Below are positions 58,565-64,000 of a stretch of 64,000 nucleotides of DNA, piece by piece. Within the stretch, counting starts at the first letter, position 1; each line of letters begins with the position of its first letter. The notes beneath the pieces were generated by a model, which saw only the letters and a program-made list of their open reading frames with translations, made no database searches and was not told the DNA's origin. This DNA comes from Rheum nobile (Eukaryota; Streptophyta; Magnoliopsida; Caryophyllales; Polygonaceae), in contig WOAB01000109.1 of the NCBI GenBank assembly GCA_027886185.1, forward strand, positions 8,908,501-8,972,500. The letters run 5' to 3'. The translations under genes and the position numbers were made by a program.

Positions 58565-58650
58565 AAACCCTACACCCTAGACCCTAAACCCTATACCCTA
58601 GATCCTATACCCTACTCTAGACACTAAACCCTAAACCCTAGAACCTAAAT
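58565..58650 (+). repeat. Degenerate plant telomere-type repeats
   Basis: About a dozen CCCTAAA-like units with variants (CCCTACA, CCCTAGA, CCCTATA), including one exact AAACCCTAAACCCTA. It lies inside the Helitron between its two genes. Confidence 0.75.
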
Positions 58651-59689
58651 CATATAACTAAACTCTATTGATTTAGTTTTAATACCTAACACATTCAAAC
58701 ATTAGAAATCGAACAACACAAAAATAAACAATACCTTTTTTGCTTCATTTTGCAAAGGCAATTTAGATAATTTCATTTTGCTTTATAACTTTTTTGACAC
58801 TTTCTCCTCATTTTGCGTAATAGGTTTGAACCTAACAAATAGGTTACACCTTCTCCTTCTTTAATTGAAGATGTACTTCCATGTGGAATTGGATTGGACA
58901 CTTAATCATCTAAGGGTATGCCTCATACTAATGTTATGACTATATTTAATTGATACTTAACATAAAAAAAAATTAATGAATTTTGTTCACATGAAATAAC
59001 AGGTTTTAGCATGTGTCCTCCAATTAATACATCTATTACAGTACATGGATTGAAGATATACAGTAAGGTCATATGTTATCTTTTAATACTTAAGTTGTTT
59101 TGCCCTAATGTGTTGTATAAATCTATTACCTAATCTACATTATTTATTTTGGGTATAGGACAGCTGTGTGTCAGTCCAGACTGAATCATCAACAAAAAAT
59201 TGGATTGTTATTGTATAAAATTACAGAAGACATACAGGTATGCCAAGAATTAGACGTTTAGAATTAAGTTCTTAAAATTAGTCTCATACTTAGTATATTA
59301 GTATTATTGCATGTTTTCAGTAATTGGAACATAAATCATATAACTAAAAAATAGTATATTAGTTTTATTGCATGTTTTCAGTATCGTAGAACCTTATTGC
59401 ATGTTTTCAGAACCTGGAACCTAAATAATATAACTGAAAAATAGTATATTAGTTTTATGGCATGTTTTCAGTATCGTAGAACCTTAGTCATATATCTACC
59501 CCTGCTATTGATTTAGTTTTAGTAACAAAATATCATTCAGCAAAAACAAAATTATTAAATTTCAATGATATAAACAGACTAGAAATCTGCAATAGAATCA
59601 AAACAAATTGTCTAACTTGGAGGAATTAATAAACATCAAACTTATATGAAAAGGGCCATTCTAAACTTAACAAAAATCTGCAAAACGAT
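58651..59689. other. Non-coding spacer between Helitron genes
   Basis: Contains a roughly 65-70 bp direct repeat around TAGTATATTAGTTTTATTGCA (about 59350 and 59440). No frame is recognised. Confidence 0.4.
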
Positions 59690-62065
59690 ATTATGAAATT
59701 AAATTTTTATATGAAATTGTTTCTTCATCTAGCTTTTCCTCCTTCACTTTCTTGAATATAAGCCTCTTCTTGGTACTTGAGTGCTCCCCACGATTAGCTA
59801 AAGGATAATCATCAGCTTTAGTAATTTCCTCTTCACCCGATTCACCATTTTCATCATCTTCGTCGATGTTAATATAACGATGCTTACGGGGTGAAACCAT
59901 TTCATTTGAAGAAACTTTTGACATAACATCATTGTCTAGGGTGCACGATTCCATATTTTCCTATCAATAAATAAATTAAACAATTATTAAATTTGTAATT
60001 AATAATAAATTAATCCATAAATATACTTCAAAATTTAGCATTACATAATCTTATTTCAGCGATATATACCTCAGATTCTTTGGTCGTTTGCTCAAATTTC
60101 TCAATGAGAGTTGTATCGTCAGTCATATTCGTCACGGTATATGCAGAAGGTGAAGGAAGTCTGCTAATGTTGAATTGTGAAATAAGAACTCTAAATAACA
60201 TTTTTTTGTTCAGCAGGACATTTAAATCTTTCAGGATGTTATTTATGTCCTCATCCTGAAAAAAAAAAGTTCAATAAAAACAACAATTAATAAGTAATGC
60301 ATTATGATTTATTTTTATATACCTTATCCGTTGATTCGATAATGCTCGAAACAGTTTTCTTCAAGAATTGAGAAATTTCCCTATCAAATATAGTGAACTG
60401 AGCGGTACCAGATCCGTCTATAACAATAACTTGAACACTAAATCTGCATAAAAAAAAACTACAATATCATGTATAAACATTAAAATAACTGAATTGAAAT
60501 GACAGAATTTTATGAAGAATTATGTACCTAGGGACTGCATAGTTAACCAAAGTTTCACATTTTTTACACCAAAACTTTTCCTCTTGCGATTACACCTTAC
60601 TTTTACAACGTTTGCAAGAATTATAGTACCATCCGTAGGAATCTTCAATATGATCAATGGTGGCAAGAGTAATAGCTTGCAGAACCTATAGTTTATATTA
60701 TATATAAATATGTAAGATAGTGTACATAAATTTGAATAATATTTATTAACACACAATAAGCAATTGTACAATTTTGAACTAACCGTTCCTCGATCGTGAA
60801 GATGTTCGTAAAGTTAATCTAAAGTTTTTCTATCATTCACGTTTAAAAAAAGGTCGGCTTGGGATTAGGACGGCTCATTTGTCAATTGTACACAACTTTG
60901 GCCACCTTTTGAGCATTCTTTTTTTGAGAAACTACAATATAAAGACAAATAGTATAGGATAATTAAAAAATAAATATCATGATATTGGATATTAAATTGC
61001 ATATTTTATGTAATAATAATAATATTACCTTTTCTTAAATTCAGCAATCTCACATACGCTATCATCATCAAAATAAATCCTTGTGCCATAATAACCATTT
61101 GACAAATTAGGTGTATTATTCCATTTTCCCAGCTTTCCAAATTGTATAATAACTACAACGAAATTCTGAGCAGAAGCCCCAACAAATGGACGACATAATT
61201 CGGCATAATCATCCCATAATGTACAATTGATGACATTATCCATGTAATATTATACAATATAAAATAATAACTAAGAATATAAAACAACAGAATGTAAAAT
61301 TACATATTAAATTTTATTACAATGCATAATTTCAAAAACTAAATAAATACCTTGTATCCATCAATTGTATATTGATACTTTTACCCTCTTTTTTGTTCTT
61401 GTTAGTAAAGGTAACAATGTTGTCTCCAATTCCAACCAATTGACCAATAACATGTACACAATAATTACTATTATGTGTAAAATAAAATATTAAACGTACT
61501 GAAATAGTAATTGTTATAATATAACAAATGATAAATTGAAAGATTTACTAACCATACAGATATACTTGATCCAGTGACTCGTCGAGGATTTTTTCGAAAT
61601 CAGCGAATTTGAATCCATGAATAGGAATAGAAATTGATGAACTTCGCTTAATTGTAGTGTTGCGATAAAATATTATCTTGTATTTATGATTAGAGAACTT
61701 GAAAGGTATATCATAAAGAGCAACTCCAAAGTTTGAAATCAAATATACACCTCCTTCCTCTAATATTGCAAAATTCACCATAAAAGCTTCTTTAATGACT
61801 CCATGGATTTTCTCACCCTTAAGACAATAAGAAATATGTGTTAGTGCTATACAAATATTAGGCAAACAATTTTTATATATTAAATACAAATTATTAAAGA
61901 ACTGAAAATTAATACCTTTTCATCCATTAAAATGAATTCAGTTGTACTGTATTGCGTACGATCTTCTTTCTTCGGAACTTTAAACAATCGAATTACTCGA
62001 ACCTTTAGCTCATAATTCCCTCGGGTACCCGTAATATCCTTTATTTCTTGTTGTTGTTTTGACAT
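59690..62065 (-). pseudogene. Helitron-borne RPA1-like (RPA70) gene
   Basis: Single-stranded DNA-binding protein related to replication protein A large subunit, common in plant Helitrons and thought to help handle the displaced strand. Exon 1 starts at 62065 (MSKQQQEIKDITGTRGNYEL, KVRVIRLFKVP, FILMDEK, donor GTATT at 61915). Exon 2 (61819-61553) is the first OB fold (GEKIHGVIKEAFMVNFAILE, VYLISNFGVALYDIP). Exon 3 (to 61353) reads GQLVGIGDNIVTFTNK and SINIQLMDTR. Exon 4 (about 61240-61028) is the second OB fold (CTLWDDYAELCRPFV, NFVVVIIQFGKL). Later exons give LFLNVNDRKTLD, a stop, LYEHLHDRGTV, and a zinc ribbon near 60560-60640 (CKRC...CKKC) with one stop. FSVQVIVIDGSGTAQFTIFD (60420-60340) and an acidic tail to 59695 follow. 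Stops in the later exons mark decay. Confidence 0.8.
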
Positions 62066-63463
62066 TGCTACAAAGGTCATACAATAATTCAATACAAATT
62101 CAGTACAAAAATAATAATGAAAGCTAATATAAGTGCAGTATTTACAGTTATGTAATTGCACAAAATACATACGAAAATCAGTAATGGAAAATCAGTTCAG
62201 TATTTGTTGTTCTGTAAATGCACAAAATACATAGAAAAATCAGTAGTGGAATATCAATTCTGTAATTGCAAAAACTCAGTGGAGATAGGGAGAATTTCCG
62301 AACCCCGGGAAGAATCTATATAGCATGATCATATTATTATGAATTGCAAAAACATACCTGCTATCTCAAGGAAGAATCGATATTATTTAGGCCTGAGCAA
62401 GAACTCACAAAGTTTTAGAATGTAATTGAGGAAGATGCTCTCTATTTATAAGGCATAATTTTTATGGATTATAATGGTTGATTTTATTTGATTGTGCACA
62501 TATTTAAACTGCCATAATCGATGCATTTTATTCTGTACAGGTATTGTGTACATCTTCAAATTGGAAAAAATCTTGCCTTGCAGATTACACATTGCAGAAA
62601 AATATATGCACCGGCACCCCATATCATTTTCTTACTATGTATGGCCTTGTAGATTAGCATTTTATTTTCAGTTTAAGCAATTCATTAGTCAATGCAGAGT
62701 ATGCTCTGAGAAGTTGTTAGTTTAATCACCAAAAGGATTAAAATATAATCTATCGGAGCATATTTTGCACTGACTTTGTATGAATTGCTTTGCAGATTAC
62801 CATTTCCATTTTGGGTTTAAGCAATAATTTTCCATGGATGTAATTTTTGTACGTATGGCTATGCAGTTTTATTAGGTCATTTGAAGAAGCAACTTCATTG
62901 TTGTATTCTTTGCATGGATGTAATTTTTGTCATTTTTGTGTTCTTTGCACATATTGCAGGTTTGTATACATGTATTATTTTGCAGGTTGAAATTTTTTTA
63001 TGCCTGCCCTAATAGCATTAGGGTTATTCAGATTATTTTGCAGGTTATTCAGACATTTGCAGGCTGTGCAAATGTCTATTAGCATGAAAAACTGAAGGTT
63101 TAAATTTAGACATACATATAGTACTGGTTAATAAATTAGGTCCAATTTTAGCCATTTATAGTGTGGTTGTTCATATATTTACGATTTTCAAAATATTTGT
63201 ATGATTCTGTAATATGATTTGCGAAATAAATAATTACAAAAATAGAGTAGCAGATCTTATATTATCAATATGGAAAATATAATATTATACACATATTCTG
63301 GAAGATTCAAAATGAAGGATAGAAATGGCAAAAACCGGAATAAACGGAATGAATGACACGTGTACAAATTACAGTAAAGATGCCACATGGCAAAAAAATT
63401 TGGGTCATTCTTGGAGTGTCACGTGACGCAGCCGGACTTTGCGTTTAGTAGATATATAGTAGA
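62066..63463. other. Helitron 5' non-coding region
   Basis: No recognisable gene. Several TTTGCAGATTA / TTTGCATGGATG words are scattered through it, and the last 40 bp form the 5' terminus. Confidence 0.4.
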
Positions 63464-63701
63464 TTATTTTCCTACGTATATAAAAATATAAAAAGGACGA
63501 CTAATCCCTCAAGGAAAGGTACTGAACATAGTTTTATATGATTTGACACACTCTACTTGATGATGATTGTCTGATACATGACATTATAAAAAACAATGGA
63601 TCGGAGTGGGTGATGACTTACCCGCCTTCCCTTGGTTTTCTCTTTCAAACAATATTTGAGTTCTTTAGAGAGATCAAATTTTAGAGATTGAGGAAGTGGA
63701 A
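63464..63701 (+). promoter_or_regulatory. Annexin upstream region
   Basis: Short host sequence between the Helitron 5' end and the annexin ATG. A TATA-like run (TATATAAAAATATAAAAAGG) begins at 63477, immediately inside the Helitron border. Use as a promoter is inferred only from position. Confidence 0.3.
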
Positions 63702-64000
63702 ATGGCGAGCCTCGTTGCACCTCAAATTGCAGATCCAGTTGCCGATGCTCAATCTATTAGAACTGCCTGTGAAGGTCAATTCCATCCTTTATCTTTCATT
63801 CATCTTATAATTAGTAATTACAACCTCCAACACAGAATCGATCATTTCTTGGGATCGAATTTAACTTTTTTATTAAAAAAGAACAGGATGGGGATCGGAT
63901 GAGAAAGGGATTACAGAGATAATCGGACACAGGACCGCAGCGCAGTTGAAGCTCATCAGGGAGTCCTATTTCCACCAGTTTGATGAGGATCTTATCCACC
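63702..64000 (+). CDS. Annexin, 5' end (exons 1 and 2, runs off the window)
   Basis: Annexins bind acidic membranes in a calcium-dependent way; plant members act in membrane repair, secretion and stress signalling. Exon 1 (63702-63774) encodes MASLVAPQIADPVADAQSIR and TACE. A 112-nt intron with a GT donor and AACAG acceptor splits a Gly codon. Exon 2 (63887 on) continues GWGSDEKGITEIIGHRTAAQ, LKLIRESYFHQFDEDLIH, the first annexin repeat up to the window end. The N-terminal pattern (A-L-V-x-P...D-A...I-R-x-A-C-E-G-W-G) and the intron position are typical of plant annexins. There are no stops or shifts in what is visible. The ATG at 63702 is chosen because it opens the annexin-like MASL start; a GTG lies just upstream but is not a plant start. 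Which plant annexin subgroup it belongs to cannot be told from 37 residues of repeat. Confidence 0.85.

Larger units (their letters stand above)
53177..63463 (-). mobile_element. Helitron, about 10.3 kb, Rep-helicase plus RPA1-like gene
   Basis: On the minus strand the 5' end is TCTACTATATATCTACTAAA at 63463, preceded by A. The 3' end has the hairpin CCCGTGCAAGGCACGGG (53188-53204), about 10 bases before ACTATT, where CTRR-T is expected (one base off). Between them lie a Rep-helicase gene and an RPA70-like gene, the coding set of plant autonomous Helitrons, which move by rolling-circle replication. A frameshift in the helicase and stops in the RPA gene suggest that it no longer moves on its own. 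Confidence 0.8.

Noticed and set aside
58565..58650. True chromosome end
   Set aside because: The repeats are degenerate, short and enclosed by Helitron sequence on both sides.

Overview
The window is plant nuclear DNA, almost certainly from a flowering plant and probably a eudicot. The evidence is plant-type Ty1/copia and Ty3/gypsy retrotransposons primed by initiator-tRNA-Met, a CACTA transposon with the plant Ptta/En/Spm transposase, an autonomous plant Helitron carrying an RPA1-like gene, hAT- and Mutator-type non-autonomous elements, and annexin and BIR-type LRR-kinase sequences. Nearly all of it is transposon or decayed transposon. The only apparently intact host gene is an annexin whose 5' end lies at the right edge (63702 onward).

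Region by region. 0.1-14.5 kb is one CACTA element on the minus strand. Its transposase is broken into exons by two later insertions: a 6.8-kb Mutator-like foldback element (2022-8847) that landed in an intron and is filled with TATAACCATAG-type satellite, and a nearly intact copia element (9186-13742). 15.1-17.9 kb is a minus-strand LTR element carrying one long reading frame I cannot assign to any pol or known gag domain. 18-26.3 kb holds a hAT-type MITE, GTGTAAGCTAATATG minisatellite, an annexin pseudogene, a 185-bp Mutator-type MITE and copies of a dispersed hairpin repeat. 26.3-33.1 kb is a decayed copia element whose integrase is split by a young non-autonomous LTR element (27344-31253). 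33.1-37.9 kb is a pile of truncated retroelements around an LRR receptor kinase pseudogene.

38.3-48.1 kb is a complete-length but coding-dead gypsy element of the Tekay/Del type with 2.68-kb LTRs. 48.6-52.0 kb holds a TRIM element, a third copy of the hairpin repeat, tandem Helitron 5' ends and a 437-bp tandem duplication. 53.2-63.5 kb is a Helitron in minus orientation (Rep-helicase plus RPA1-like gene) that ends about 240 bp upstream of the annexin start codon.

Many junctions are resolved by target-site duplications read directly from the sequence: CTTAA, GACAC, CGTGC, TAACT and ATAGC (5 bp, LTR elements); TTAGAAAA (8 of 9 bp, Mutator-like) and TTCCATCAA (9 bp, Mutator-like MITE); TGTTTGAT and CTTGRAAC (8 bp, hAT-like). 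They give a nested insertion history. The most novel-looking items are the foldback element with co-varying palindromic modules, the LTR element with an unassigned ~658-codon frame broken only by C-to-T-type stops, the non-autonomous relative of the Tekay element that keeps only LTRs plus primer sites, and the three-copy hairpin repeat.
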